DNA of 64,000 nt from Aquamicrobium zhengzhouense. Its GTDB lineage: Bacteria; Pseudomonadota; Alphaproteobacteria; Rhizobiales; Rhizobiaceae. Numbering within the stretch: position 1 is the stretch's first letter; the number at the start of each line of letters is the position of its first letter. The stretch lies in the NCBI RefSeq assembly GCF_016124105.1, contig NZ_JADGMQ010000008.1, forward strand, positions 1-64,000, read 5' to 3'. Position numbers and translations under genes: made by a program. Of the stretch, positions 8,828 to 18,140 are shown piece after piece. The notes beneath the pieces are model-generated. The model did not search any database. It worked only from the letters and a program-made list of their open reading frames with translations, and was not told the DNA's origin.

Positions 8828-9616
8828 TTATGCGAAAGCGCGCATTGCTCCCGGGCCGGGGGTAGCACCTGGCGGGCACTTTCCCAAGATGATCATTCCG
8901 AGCACTTCGTCCTTCGTGACATCTTGCGTCCGCGCAGTTCCCACCACCTGACCGTTCTTCATCACACAGACGCGGTCTGACAAATCAAACACGTCGTGAA
9001 TGTCGTGGCTGATCAGGAAGATGCCGATGCCATCGGCCTTCAACTGTTTGACCAGTTCGCCGACCTGCGCGGTCTCCTGAGGCCCAAGTGCAGCTGTGGG
9101 TTCATCCATGATCAGGATCTGGGCGTTGAAGTGAATGGCCCGTGCAATCGCTACCGATTGGCGCTGGCCACCGGAGAGCTTGATGACGGGCTCCTTGAAG
9201 CGCTGGAAGCGGGGGTTGAGCCGCCCCATGACCTTGCGGGTCTCGGACTCCATGGCGACATCATCCAGCGTGCCCCATTTTGTACGGATCTCGCGTCCGA
9301 GGAACAGATTGGCTGCCGCATCGACATTATCGGCAAGCGCCAGGGTCTGGTAGATTGTCTCAATGCCGTACTTCTTCGCGTCGCGCGGGTTATTGATGAT
9401 GGCTTCTTCCCCTCTCACGAAGATTTCGCCGGCATCGCGCTTGTAGGCGCCGGAGAGAATCTTGATCAGGGTGGATTTGCCGGCGCCATTGTGTCCGAGG
9501 AGCGCGACGACTTCTCCCGCATGCAGGTCGATGGATGCGTCGTCCACGGCGTGAATGCCACCAAAGGAGATCGAAATGTTGCGCATTTCAACAAGAGGCG
9601 TTGAGGGCTGGTCCAT
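8828..9616 (-). CDS. xylG: xylose-type ABC transporter ATP-binding protein
   Basis: A 262-aa single-cassette ATPase powering a CUT2-family sugar importer. Walker [10 protein letters not shown], signature LSGGQRQ and Walker [11 protein letters not shown] are intact. E. coli XylG has two fused cassettes; this has one, like rhizobial FrcA, so it must dimerise. GAGGAGA lies before the ATG at 9616, and the longer frame to 9718 overlaps the permease end and is rejected. It is the third gene of xylF-xylH-xylG. Confidence 0.88.
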   Translation of the reverse strand: MDQPSTPLVEMRNISISFGGIHAVDDASIDLHAGEVVALLGHNGAGKSTLIKILSGAYKRDAGEIFVRGEEAIINNPRDAKKYGIETIYQTLALADNVDAAANLFLGREIRTKWGTLDDVAMESETRKVMGRLNPRFQRFKEPVIKLSGGQRQSVAIARAIHFNAQILIMDEPTAALGPQETAQVGELVKQLKADGIGIFLISHDIHDVFDLSDRVCVMKNGQVVGTARTQDVTKDEVLGMIILGKCPPGATPGPGAMRAFA

Positions 9617-9626
9617 GATCTTCTCC

Positions 9627-10937
9627 TCAGCCGATGCGGCGGCGATAGACAGTGTCGAGCCAGACGGCGATGACGAGCGCCAGACCGACGACAATGTTCT
9701 GCAACGGGGTGTCGACACCGAGCAGGATCATGCCCGTGGCAAGGGATTGCATGAGGACAGCGCCCAGCATCGCGCCCGCAATGGTGCCAACGCCGCCTGA
9801 GAGAGACGTGCCGCCAATGACGGCAGCAGCAATGACAAGCAGCTCATCGAGCGTACCTTGGGCGTTGGTCGCGGCATTGAGACGGGCCGTCGAAATCAAT
9901 GCGCCGACCGAAGCCAGGCCGCCCATGAGCATGAAGATCTTCATCGTCACCCAGCGGGTGTTGATGCCAGCCAGGGCAGCTGCTTCCGGATTGCCGCCAA
10001 TCGCGAAGACATAGCGACCAAAGCGGGTTCGGGTGGTCACGAACGTCATCACGATGCCGACGGCCAGCGCGATCAGCACCGGAATTGCGATCCCGTGGGC
10101 AATGTAAGCACCCTCTGGAACCTCCTGACCAAGGGCCTGATAGTAGCGGCGGACGATGCCAACAGGCCATGGATAGGAATTTGCGACCCAGACACATGCG
10201 AGGATGACACCGCACGTGACCGTTCCAAGGAAAGCCTCGGCCCATAATGGGCGCAGGGGGAAGCGGAAGCGCTTGCGCTGGGTTCGCGCGTTCATCAGCA
10301 GCCAGATGATGGCTGCGCATGCGATGATTCCGATGATCCAGCTCCAGGTGGAGCCTATTGCCCCATCAGGGCCGCCGCCCATCAGGCGGAAGGTGGCATC
10401 CATTGGAGCAACCGTGCGACCGCTCGTCACCCACCAGGCAGCACCGCGCCAGACCAGCAGACCGCCCAGCGTAACGATAAAGGCGGGAACGCCAAGATAA
10501 GCGATCACGTAGCCATGCAGAGCCCCGATGGCGACGCCCACAATCAGGCCGGCGATTGCAGCCAAAATCCAGATGGAGGGAGAGCCGAAGCCGAGATATT
10601 GCGGCAACAGTTCCGCCTGGGTCACGCCCATGATCATCCCGGTGAATCCGAGGATTGAACCAACCGAGAGGTCGATGTTGCGGGTGACGATGACCAACAC
10701 CATACCGGTTGCCATCACGGCAACGGAAGAAGATTGGACTGAAAGGTTCCAGAGGTTTCGTGGAGTGAGGAACAGTCCACCGGACAGGACGTGGAACAGC
10801 GCCCAGATGATCAGCAGCGCGCCGACCATTCCAAGCATCCGGGTGTCGAGTTCAGTGTCTTTGAGGAAACGCGCGACCGGCCCAAGGTGGCTCGCTCGTG
10901 CCCGGTCAACAGGGGTCTGAGCCGTTGCGTCCGACAT
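9627..10937 (-). CDS. xylH: xylose-type ABC transporter permease
   Basis: A 436-aa inner-membrane permease of the CUT2 family with about ten hydrophobic segments and the conserved stretch [11 protein letters not shown] near residue 100. An excellent SD (GGAGG) precedes the ATG at 10937. It is somewhat longer than E. coli XylH because of a hydrophilic loop near residues 210-240. Neighbouring genes give it its xylose assignment. A strong hairpin separates it from xylF. Confidence 0.9.
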   Translation of the reverse strand: MSDATAQTPVDRARASHLGPVARFLKDTELDTRMLGMVGALLIIWALFHVLSGGLFLTPRNLWNLSVQSSSVAVMATGMVLVIVTRNIDLSVGSILGFTGMIMGVTQAELLPQYLGFGSPSIWILAAIAGLIVGVAIGALHGYVIAYLGVPAFIVTLGGLLVWRGAAWWVTSGRTVAPMDATFRLMGGGPDGAIGSTWSWIIGIIACAAIIWLLMNARTQRKRFRFPLRPLWAEAFLGTVTCGVILACVWVANSYPWPVGIVRRYYQALGQEVPEGAYIAHGIAIPVLIALAVGIVMTFVTTRTRFGRYVFAIGGNPEAAALAGINTRWVTMKIFMLMGGLASVGALISTARLNAATNAQGTLDELLVIAAAVIGGTSLSGGVGTIAGAMLGAVLMQSLATGMILLGVDTPLQNIVVGLALVIAVWLDTVYRRRIG

Positions 10938-10998
10938 ATCGTCCTCCCGTTTCCGGTCGGCCTTCTGTGGGACGCACCGGATCATTCACTTGACCAGA

Positions 10999-11025
10999 CG
11001 CCGCGGGGATCGTCAAACCGCGGCG
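10999..11025 (-). promoter_or_regulatory. intercistronic stem-loop between xylF and xylH
   Basis: A perfect 8-bp stem CGCCGCGG/CCGCGGCG with an 11-base loop and no T run. Such hairpins after a binding-protein gene commonly protect its mRNA 3' end, giving more binding protein than permease. This function is inferred. Confidence 0.55.
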
Positions 11026-11046
11026 CCGGTTCCCAAAGCGGGAAAA

Positions 11047-12090
11047 TCAGTCGCAGGCTGCGACAGTTCCAGCCTGCACACCCTGGCAAACCACGTCCTT
11101 GGATACCCAGCCCGCATCAATCACGGTGGCGAGGTTGTCCTTGGTGATTGGGTTGGGTGCGAGGAAGATCGCGTTCATCTCAATGCCGTTGGGGCCATCT
11201 GACCATTTAACCGCACCTTCAACTTCCTCGAGCGACTTGCCGTCTGCGAGTTGATTGGCGATTTCCGCAGCGGCCTTGCCGAGTTCGCGCGAGTCCTTCC
11301 AGACCGAGACGGTTTGGGTGCCAAGTGCGATGCGGTTGAGAGCAGCGTGGTCGCCGTCCTGGCCCGAAACCGGCACCGAGCCAGCAAGCCCCTGTGCTTC
11401 GAGAGCAGCAATTGCGCCACCAGCGGTGCCGTCGTTCGAAGCAACCACTGCATCAACGTTGTTGTCGTTGGCGGTCAGGAACTGCTCCATGTTGCGCTGG
11501 GCGTTCGCAGGGAGCCAGCCATCCGTATAGGCTTCGCCGACATTCTTGATCTTGCCGCTGTCGATGGCTTCCTTCAGGACTTCCATCTGGCCGGCAAACA
11601 GGAAGTCTGCATTGGGGTCGGCGCCATTGCCCTTGATGAAGACGTAGTTGCCTTCCGGCTGGACGTCGAAGACAGCCTTGGCCTGCAGGCGACCAACTTC
11701 CTTGTTGTCGAAGGTGAGGTAGAACGCATCCGCGTTCTCGATCAGGCGGTCATAGCCAACAACAGGAATGCCCTCGGCGACGGCTTTTTCAACTGCGGGG
11801 CCGATGGCGCTGGCATCTTGAGCCAGAATGATGAGAGCGTCCGCGCCCTGCGCGATCAATGCTTCAACGTCTGTGAGCTGCTTGGAGGCGGACGACTGCG
11901 CGTCAGCCGAGATGTATTTGTTGCCGGCGGCTTCCAACGCAGCCTTGATCGCAGCTTCGTCCGTCTTCCAGCGTTCTTCCTGAAAATTGGACCAGGACAC
12001 GCCAACAGTCTTACCTTCTGCCAGAGCCGCCGCGGACAGAGTAAGCGACAGCGCGGCACCCGCGAGCAACGCGGTTGCAAATTGTTTCAT
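11047..12090 (-). CDS. xylF: D-xylose-binding periplasmic protein
   Basis: A 347-aa periplasmic sugar-binding protein with a signal peptide ending at AAALA. Stretches such as [39 protein letters not shown] and SGQDGD closely resemble E. coli XylF, including sugar-contact positions, so xylose is a well-supported ligand. GGGAGGAG precedes the ATG. It is first in the operon and sits 45 bases from a ROK-type operator. Confidence 0.92.
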   Translation of the reverse strand: MKQFATALLAGAALSLTLSAAALAEGKTVGVSWSNFQEERWKTDEAAIKAALEAAGNKYISADAQSSASKQLTDVEALIAQGADALIILAQDASAIGPAVEKAVAEGIPVVGYDRLIENADAFYLTFDNKEVGRLQAKAVFDVQPEGNYVFIKGNGADPNADFLFAGQMEVLKEAIDSGKIKNVGEAYTDGWLPANAQRNMEQFLTANDNNVDAVVASNDGTAGGAIAALEAQGLAGSVPVSGQDGDHAALNRIALGTQTVSVWKDSRELGKAAAEIANQLADGKSLEEVEGAVKWSDGPNGIEMNAIFLAPNPITKDNLATVIDAGWVSKDVVCQGVQAGTVAACD

Positions 12091-12134
12091 GACTCTCCTC
12101 CCAATCGGGCCTGTTAGGCACCAAACGAAACCCT

Positions 12135-12155
12135 TTTTTTCGAGCTTCGAAAAAA
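12135..12155. promoter_or_regulatory. palindromic ROK-family operator
   Basis: TTTTTTCGA and TCGAAAAAA form a perfect 9-bp inverted repeat around a 3-base spacer in the xylF/ROK intergenic region. The T-rich, central TTCG/CGAA layout resembles Mlc/NagC operators bound by ROK regulators. Its place 45-65 bases before xylF fits repression of xylFHG relieved by sugar. Confidence 0.7.
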
Positions 12156-12260
12156 TGAATGACTCAGCATTGTCTGCATGTCAATATCTCGCGTGCGCAC
12201 TGTCTTTTCCGGTTCGCGGAGACTAAACCCCGCTGAACTGGAATCTGGGAGGAGATTGGA

Positions 12261-13496
12261 ATGACGGTCGGCGTGCGGCACGACGATCTGCGCAGGCGTA
12301 ACCGGGCGATGGTGATCGCAGCGGTGCGCGGCGGAGGTCAGCCATCCCGGACGGAAATCGCTGCCGCAACGGGCCTCAGCAATTCGACGATCTCCACCAT
12401 CTCTGCTGATCTGATCACGGAAGGTGTTTTGACGGTTGTTCCGGCTATCGAAAACGGGATCCTGAAGCGAGGACGCCCGCAAGTGGCGCTTGGGCTGCAT
12501 CCACGAGCCGCGAATGTCATCGCCGTTACCTTGTCGCTGAATTCCCTTTCGGCGGCGATTATCGACTATTCGGGCAAGGTGATCGTGCACGAGTTCAGGC
12601 GGCCCTCGACGCTGACCATGAGCGCGGACGAACTGCTCAATGCATTAGCCGAGCTTGTCCAGTCAGTCATCCTTCGTATGGGGCAGGACCTTGCACCGCT
12701 GCTGCGTATGACGCTGGCGATACAAGGCATCACCGATTCCTCAAAGCGCGCGCTTTTGTGGTCTCCAATTACGCCACACAGCAACATCGACTTTGCCGAT
12801 TTTTTCGAGACCCGCTTCAGGGTACCGGTCACCGTCGAGAATGACTGTAACATGATCGCAGTGGCGCTCAGGGCACGTTCGCCGGAACGCTACGGCAAGA
12901 ACCTCATAACGGTGATGCTGTCGGACGGGATCGGTATGGGGCTGATCCAGCGGGGCGAGCTTTTTACCGGATCGCGGTCATCCGGTGGGGAGTTCGGTCA
13001 CATGATCCACATCCCGGATGGCGCCCAATGTCGCTGTGGCCGCCGCGGATGTGTGGAAGCCTACGCCGGAAATTACGCCATCCTTCGCCATGCGCGCGGC
13101 GAATGCGAAACTGCTCAGCCTGCTGCGGATATCGACCATCTGACGATGACCGAAATGGCAAATGCGGCGCGCAACGGTGAGGGGCTTGAGCGAGATGCGT
13201 TCAAGAGGGCCGGCGAGGCGCTGGGCTTTGCGCTGGGCAGTCTCTTTGCGTTGTTCGATCCGGCGCCTGTGGCGTTCGTCGGCCTTGGAACATCTGCCTT
13301 TGACCTGATCGAGCCGTCTATTCGAAACGCGATCGCCCGTACGGCGGGCGGTCAGCATAATGCAGAGTTCGACTTCGCGATCCAGGCGGATGAAGCGCCT
13401 CTGATCCGCGAGGGGGGCGCCTATCAGGCGCTGACTTATCTCGATCAGACCGTGTTTGCGGCAAGCCCGCCGCTGCAAGTTCTCGATCTGGCCTAG
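12261..13496 (+). CDS. ROK family transcriptional regulator
   Basis: A 411-aa XylR/Mlc-like repressor. The N-terminal winged helix-turn-helix spans about residues 12-70 (SRTEIAAATGLSNSTIS). The ROK domain follows with the zinc motif CRCGRRGCVE near 255. The DxGxT ATP motif of true ROK kinases is replaced by ordinary residues, so it should bind sugar but not phosphorylate it. GGGAGGAG precedes the ATG. Divergence from xylFHG points to control of that operon with xylose as inducer. Confidence 0.9.
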   Translation: MTVGVRHDDLRRRNRAMVIAAVRGGGQPSRTEIAAATGLSNSTISTISADLITEGVLTVVPAIENGILKRGRPQVALGLHPRAANVIAVTLSLNSLSAAIIDYSGKVIVHEFRRPSTLTMSADELLNALAELVQSVILRMGQDLAPLLRMTLAIQGITDSSKRALLWSPITPHSNIDFADFFETRFRVPVTVENDCNMIAVALRARSPERYGKNLITVMLSDGIGMGLIQRGELFTGSRSSGGEFGHMIHIPDGAQCRCGRRGCVEAYAGNYAILRHARGECETAQPAADIDHLTMTEMANAARNGEGLERDAFKRAGEALGFALGSLFALFDPAPVAFVGLGTSAFDLIEPSIRNAIARTAGGQHNAEFDFAIQADEAPLIREGGAYQALTYLDQTVFAASPPLQVLDLA

Positions 13497-13500
13497 AAGA

Positions 13501-13539
13501 AAAAAAGAGCCCCCAACGGCTATACGCTGGGGGCTCTTT
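13501..13539. terminator. bidirectional terminator between ROK and tctA genes
   Basis: A 10-bp stem AGAGCCCCCA/TGGGGGCTCT (13506-13515 with 13528-13537) is flanked by a run of A on one side and T on the other, so it can stop both convergent genes. Confidence 0.85.
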
Positions 13540-13555
13540 CTGGCTTAGCCAGAAT

Positions 13556-15061
13556 TCAATCCTCTTCGACGAAGACTTCTTCGCGCTTCTTGCGTACCGA
13601 CGGCATGAGGACGATTGCCAGGACCACCAGCGACATGACCAGCAATGTCGCGCTGATCGGGCGGGTCAGGAAGACTGAGGGGTCGCCCTTCGAGATGATC
13701 ATCGCGCGCCGCAGGTGCTCTTCCAGCATCGGCCCGAGCACAAAGCCGAGCAGCAATGGTGCTGGTTCGCAGCCAAAGCGGACGAGTGCGTACCCAAGAG
13801 CGCCGAAAAGCGAGAGGGTATAGAGATCATACGGGTTCGAGTTGATTGAGTAGATCCCGATTGCTGCGAACGCCATGATGGCCGGGAAAAGAAGATAGTA
13901 GGGGATCGTCAGCAGTCGCACCCAAAGGCCGATCAGCGGCAGATTGAGCAGCACCAGCATCAGATTGCCCGCCCACATTGAGGCGATGATGCCCCAGAAC
14001 AAGTCAGGGTTCTGATTAACGACGTTAGGGCCGGGCACGATGCCCTGGATGATCATGGCACCGATCATCAGCGCCATCACGGGGTTGGCAGGAATGCCGA
14101 GGGTCAGCATCGGGATGAATGACGTCTGAGCACCCGCATTGTTGGCTGACTCGGGCCCGGCGACACCTTCAATCGCCCCGCGACCGAACTCTTCCGGCGT
14201 GCGAGAGAGGCGTTTTTCCACCGTATAGGAAGCGAAGGATGCCAGGATCGCGCCGCCGCCCGGCAAAACGCCCAGAATGGATCCGAGGGCCGTGCCGCGC
14301 ACGACGGGGGCGGCCATGCGGCGGAAATCCTCGCCGGAAGGCCACAGATTGGCGACCTTCTTCACCATCACGTCGCGGTCCGTTTCGCTTTGAAGATTGC
14401 GCAGGATTTCGGCAATGCCGAAGATGCCGACTGCCACAGCCACGAAATTGAGCTCGTCTGAAAGCTGAGGAATACCGAAGGTGAAACGCTGGGCTCCGGA
14501 ATAGAGGTCGGCACCAACGAGGCCGAAAAGGAGCCCGATGACGATCATCGCTGTCGCCTTCAGGATCGAGCCGTGGGCGAGGGCGATGGCGCAGATGAGA
14601 CCGAGGACCATCAGCGAAAAATATTCGGGAGACCCGAAATTAAGCGCTGCCTTCGCGAGCGGCGGGGCAAAAAGCGCGAGAATTACGGTCGCCACCGTTC
14701 CGGCAAAGAACGAGCCAAGTGCCGCAGTGGCAAGCGCAATGCCAGCGCGTCCCTGCTTTGCCATCTGATAGCCGTCAATCGCAGTCACCGCGGAGGACGA
14801 TTCGCCTGGCAGATTGATCAAGATGGCGGTCGTCGATCCACCGTACTGCGCGCCATAGTAAATGCCGGCGAGCATGATGAGCGAGGTCGCGGGATCAAGG
14901 CCCAGGGTGATCGGCAACAGCATAGCGATGGTTGCCGTCGGACCAATGCCCGGCAGCACGCCGACAAGCGTTCCCAGCAGACAGCCGAGGAAGCAGAACA
15001 TCAGATTGTGCGGCTGCAGCGCGATGGAGAGGCCCAGATACAGGTTCGATACGAGATCCAT
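13556..15061 (-). CDS. tctA: tripartite tricarboxylate transporter, large permease TctA
   Basis: A 501-aa inner-membrane protein with about 12 hydrophobic segments, the transport subunit of a TTT-family importer for citrate or other carboxylates, driven by an ion gradient. The typical motifs [17 protein letters not shown] near the N-terminus and [10 protein letters not shown] in the middle are present. The order on the minus strand is tctC, tctB, tctA. The substrate cannot be told from the sequence. Confidence 0.93.
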   Translation of the reverse strand: MDLVSNLYLGLSIALQPHNLMFCFLGCLLGTLVGVLPGIGPTATIAMLLPITLGLDPATSLIMLAGIYYGAQYGGSTTAILINLPGESSSAVTAIDGYQMAKQGRAGIALATAALGSFFAGTVATVILALFAPPLAKAALNFGSPEYFSLMVLGLICAIALAHGSILKATAMIVIGLLFGLVGADLYSGAQRFTFGIPQLSDELNFVAVAVGIFGIAEILRNLQSETDRDVMVKKVANLWPSGEDFRRMAAPVVRGTALGSILGVLPGGGAILASFASYTVEKRLSRTPEEFGRGAIEGVAGPESANNAGAQTSFIPMLTLGIPANPVMALMIGAMIIQGIVPGPNVVNQNPDLFWGIIASMWAGNLMLVLLNLPLIGLWVRLLTIPYYLLFPAIMAFAAIGIYSINSNPYDLYTLSLFGALGYALVRFGCEPAPLLLGFVLGPMLEEHLRRAMIISKGDPSVFLTRPISATLLVMSLVVLAIVLMPSVRKKREEVFVEED

Positions 15062-15062
15062 C

Positions 15063-15545
15063 TCAGCGAACTCCGAAGATTGGCCGCGTCCAGGGCTCTA
15101 CAGCGGAGCCGAACACGCGAAGTGGCAGGCCAAGACCGATGCTGAAGACAAGGATGCAGAAGATCGTGAGGCCGACCGACAGGGCGACTGCAGCGAGGAG
15201 GGACATGCGCCGGCTGGCGAAGGAGGTGACGAAGGTGGTGATGAGCAGAACGGGTGCTATTCCGAGCGGTCGTATCAGCAGCCCGAAAAGCACGGGCACG
15301 CTGAGGAGCACCGGGATGCCGCGCCAAGGCAACGGACCGCGTTCCACGTCTGGATGGCTCATTCCCTTCAGGATGGTGGCAATGCCGAAAACGATCAAGA
15401 TGCCCGACAGGACGATCGGAAAATAGCCAGGGCCCATGCGCCGGGCTGTTCCGATATCCAGCCCGTAAAGTGTCATGAGACCGAAAAACAGGCCGATCGC
15501 GACAAAAATGCTCCCGGCTCCAACATCACTTCTGTTGAAGGTCAT
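15063..15545 (-). CDS. tctB: tripartite tricarboxylate transporter, small permease TctB
   Basis: A 160-aa four-helix membrane protein of the TctB family, the small membrane subunit of the TctABC importer. The helices are at about residues 10-30, 45-62, 80-100 and 115-150. Its stop is one base from the tctA start, indicating translational coupling. A GC-rich hairpin separates it from tctC. Confidence 0.9.
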   Translation of the reverse strand: MTFNRSDVGAGSIFVAIGLFFGLMTLYGLDIGTARRMGPGYFPIVLSGILIVFGIATILKGMSHPDVERGPLPWRGIPVLLSVPVLFGLLIRPLGIAPVLLITTFVTSFASRRMSLLAAVALSVGLTIFCILVFSIGLGLPLRVFGSAVEPWTRPIFGVR

Positions 15546-15568
15546 CGTCTCTCCTCTCCGAAGAAATC

Positions 15569-15596
15569 GCCGACGCGACGGGGGCGTCGCGCCGGC
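15569..15596 (-). promoter_or_regulatory. intercistronic stem-loop between tctC and tctB
   Basis: Two 12-base arms (one wobble in the RNA) around a 4-base loop, with no T run. It probably stabilises the tctC part of the mRNA so that binding protein exceeds the permeases, as with the xylF-xylH hairpin. Confidence 0.55.
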
Positions 15597-15616
15597 GAGA
15601 CTGCCGAAGCAGATGA

Positions 15617-16594
15617 TCAGTCGGCGTAAACGCCGGCAGCTTCGATCAGCGGCTTCCAGCGCGCGATTTCAGACTCTACCTTGGCCTTGAGCGCGTCAGG
15701 CGTGGCGTTCTCTTCCGGCTCCGGGCTCGTGGCGAGGGCGGCGAAGCGCTCGATCACGTTCGGGTCCTTGAGGGCCACCTTGAGCGACTGGCTCAGGCGG
15801 TCAACGATCGCAGCGTCGGTTCCGGCAGGTGCATAAAGGCCGTGCCAGATACCAAACTGCATCGAGGCGAGGCCGCCTTCTGCTGCAGTTGGAAGGTCAG
15901 GGAGCTGCTCAAGGCGTTCAGCGCTTGTCACTGCGTACGCCTTGACCGCGCCAGCCTGGATCTGGCTGGTCGTGTTGGTTGTCTGGTCGCACATGAAGTC
16001 GACCTGGCCGCCGAGAAGATCGGTCATTGCCGGGCCGGTGCCCTGGTAAGGCACCGTGGTCAGCTGGGTGCCAATCTCGCTCATGAACAGCATGCCGCAA
16101 AGATGCGAAGCTGCGCCGATGCCAGCATTGGCGTAGGTCACGTCATCTGCATTTTCTTTGACGTAGCTGATCAGTCCCTGCAGATCTTCCGCCGGGAAAT
16201 CCGGACGGGCGATGATGGTCATCGGAACTTCGGTGACGAGGCCCGCATATTCGAACGATTCAAGCGGATTGTAGGTGAGGTTACGGTAGAGAGTCGCGCT
16301 GGTAGCCATGCCGATATGGTGGAGGAGGAGGGTGTACCCATCCGCCTCTGCCTGTGCGACGCGTGCGGCGCCAACCGTGCCACCTGCACCGCCGACGTTC
16401 TCAACGATAACTTGCTGGCCCAGATCCCGGCTCATCGCTTCCGCAACGAGGCGCGCAACCGTGTCGGTCGGGCCGCCAGCCGAGAACGGCACGACCATCG
16501 AGATGGTGCGCTCGGGGTAGGTTTGAGCGCTGGCAAATTGCGGCAGCACCGCAAGCGCGGCAGCGATGGATAGCGATGCGACTAGCTTCTTCAT
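15617..16594 (-). CDS. tctC: tripartite tricarboxylate transporter, substrate-binding protein TctC
   Basis: A 325-aa periplasmic binding protein (Bug/TctC family) with signal peptide ending ASA. PFSAGGPTDTVAR near residue 36 and the conserved central stretch NAGIGAASHLCG contact carboxylate ligands in the family. GGGAGGATCTC is its SD. It is first in the tctCBA operon and next to a DctBD-like two-component system that may sense the same ligand. Confidence 0.92.
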   Translation of the reverse strand: MKKLVASLSIAAALAVLPQFASAQTYPERTISMVVPFSAGGPTDTVARLVAEAMSRDLGQQVIVENVGGAGGTVGAARVAQAEADGYTLLLHHIGMATSATLYRNLTYNPLESFEYAGLVTEVPMTIIARPDFPAEDLQGLISYVKENADDVTYANAGIGAASHLCGMLFMSEIGTQLTTVPYQGTGPAMTDLLGGQVDFMCDQTTNTTSQIQAGAVKAYAVTSAERLEQLPDLPTAAEGGLASMQFGIWHGLYAPAGTDAAIVDRLSQSLKVALKDPNVIERFAALATSPEPEENATPDALKAKVESEIARWKPLIEAAGVYAD

Positions 16595-16771
16595 GAGATC
16601 CTCCCGGTGATCATTTTATTGACCGGCAGGCGCAGTTTCCTCCCCGCGCCAGCCCTGGGAGACAGTAGGAAGCTTCTGAAGACACTATTTCAATGCTCTC
16701 GACCGCCCTTAAGCGGACTCGACAAGTTCATTGGGAGATGATGGGTAGAAAAGGTAACATCTGCGTCAAGT

Positions 16772-16795
16772 TGATGTGTCGAGTCTCACACATCA
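16772..16795. promoter_or_regulatory. inverted repeat between the DctD-like gene and tctC
   Basis: GATGTGT and ACACATC form a perfect 7-bp inverted repeat with an 8-base spacer about 180 bases before tctC and directly after the regulator's stop codon. It has no T run. A second imperfect repeat (TCGACCGC and GCGGACTCGA) lies at about 16700-16722. Both could be enhancer sites for the adjacent NtrC-type activator. Confidence 0.35.
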
Positions 16796-16799
16796 GCTG

Positions 16800-18140
16800 C
16801 TAGTCCGTGTGGTCACGACGATCCAGCTTGTAGCGTTGCATCTTCTCGTACAGTGTCTTTCTCGAAATGCCGAGCTCTTCATATACCGGTTTGAGAGAGC
16901 CGCCATGGGCCTGCAATGCGCTGGCAATTACGGATTTTTCGTAGCGTGCCATGCGTTCTGCCAAAGATATTCCGGGCTGCTCGCCGGCTGCAGGGTCAAG
17001 ACCATCAATGCCCAGACCCAGTACATACCGGTCAGCGGCATTGCGGAGTTCGCGGACATTGCCGGGCCAGTTTCGCCGGGTTACCGCTTCAATGACGTGC
17101 GCTGGCGGTTCGAGCGGTTCGCGCCTGTAGCGACCGGCCGCCTCGCGCAACAATTGAAGGAAAAGTATCGGCACATCCTCTCGCCGTGCCGCTAACGGTG
17201 GCACCTTGAGGGTCACCACATTGAGCCGGTAGAAGAGATCGGCTCGAAATCGCCCTGCGGCCACTTCCTCTTCAAGATCCACCTGGCTTGTTGCGACGAA
17301 GCGAAGATCAAGTGGGATCGGCTCGTTGGAGCCAAGCCGGACGATAACCCGATCTTCAATCACGCGGAGCAATTTCGCCTGAAGGTCGAGCGGCATCTGG
17401 CCGATCTCGTCGAGCAAAATCGTGCCGTCGCGTGCATGCTCGAACTTGCCGTAACGCGCGCGGATTGCGCCGGGAAATGCGCCAGCCTCGTGGCCGAATA
17501 ACTCGCTCTCGATGAGGTTTTCAGGAAGGGCGGCACAGTTGATGACGACGAAGGGCCGATCCGCGCGGCGGCTGATATCGTGGAGGGCTCTAGCTGCGAC
17601 TTCCTTGCCGACGCCGGTATCGCCGACGATGAGAACGTCAGCATCGGTGCCTGCGACAGCTCTTAGCCGGTAGCGCAGGTCGATCATCGCTTGCGACCGT
17701 CCCGGAAGGCGAGTTTCGACGTCATCGCGCTTTCCGGCAGCGGCGCGCAGCAGGCGGTTTTCGAGGACGAGGCTGCGCCGGTCGAGCGCCCGGGCCACCA
17801 CGTCTGCCAGTTGCTGACCGGAGAAGGGTTTCTCGATAAAATCGTAGGCACCCTCGCGCATGGCCCTTACTGCCAGTTGCACGTCACCGTGGCCAGTTAC
17901 GAGAATTGCCGGGACATCCGCGTCAATGTCGCGGATCTTGGTGAGAAGCGTCATGCCGTCCATGCCCGGCATGCGGATGTCGCTGACAATGACACCGGCA
18001 AAACCGGGAGTAACAAGGTCAAGCGCGGCTTCGGCGGACACTACCTCCTGAACATCGAAACCGGCCAGCTCAAGCGACTGGCGGGTGGAACGGCGGATGT
18101 CTTCCTCGTCATCCACCAGGAGAACTGACGGCTGCTTCAT
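16800..18140 (-). CDS. DctD-like sigma-54 response regulator
   Basis: A 446-aa NtrC-family regulator: receiver domain (phospho-acceptor D54), AAA+ domain with Walker A GDTGVGKE at 173-180, and a C-terminal Fis-type helix-turn-helix (GISRKTLYEKMQRYKL). The sigma-54 contact loop reads GAFPGA at 220-225 rather than GAFTGA. The gene overlaps the kinase gene by 4 bases. The likely target is tctCBA, by analogy with DctBD control of dicarboxylate uptake. I found no convincing -24/-12 promoter before tctC. Confidence 0.88.
   Translation of the reverse strand: MKQPSVLLVDDEEDIRRSTRQSLELAGFDVQEVVSAEAALDLVTPGFAGVIVSDIRMPGMDGMTLLTKIRDIDADVPAILVTGHGDVQLAVRAMREGAYDFIEKPFSGQQLADVVARALDRRSLVLENRLLRAAAGKRDDVETRLPGRSQAMIDLRYRLRAVAGTDADVLIVGDTGVGKEVAARALHDISRRADRPFVVINCAALPENLIESELFGHEAGAFPGAIRARYGKFEHARDGTILLDEIGQMPLDLQAKLLRVIEDRVIVRLGSNEPIPLDLRFVATSQVDLEEEVAAGRFRADLFYRLNVVTLKVPPLAARREDVPILFLQLLREAAGRYRREPLEPPAHVIEAVTRRNWPGNVRELRNAADRYVLGLGIDGLDPAAGEQPGISLAERMARYEKSVIASALQAHGGSLKPVYEELGISRKTLYEKMQRYKLDRRDHTD

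Noticed and set aside
11251-12117. Open frame of 288 codons on the plus strand
   Set aside because: Antisense to xylF; no SD and no recognisable domain.
16621-16680. Sigma-54 promoter before tctC
   Set aside because: A GG and a GC at proper distance exist on the minus strand, but the surrounding bases do not match TGGCACG-N4-TTGC.
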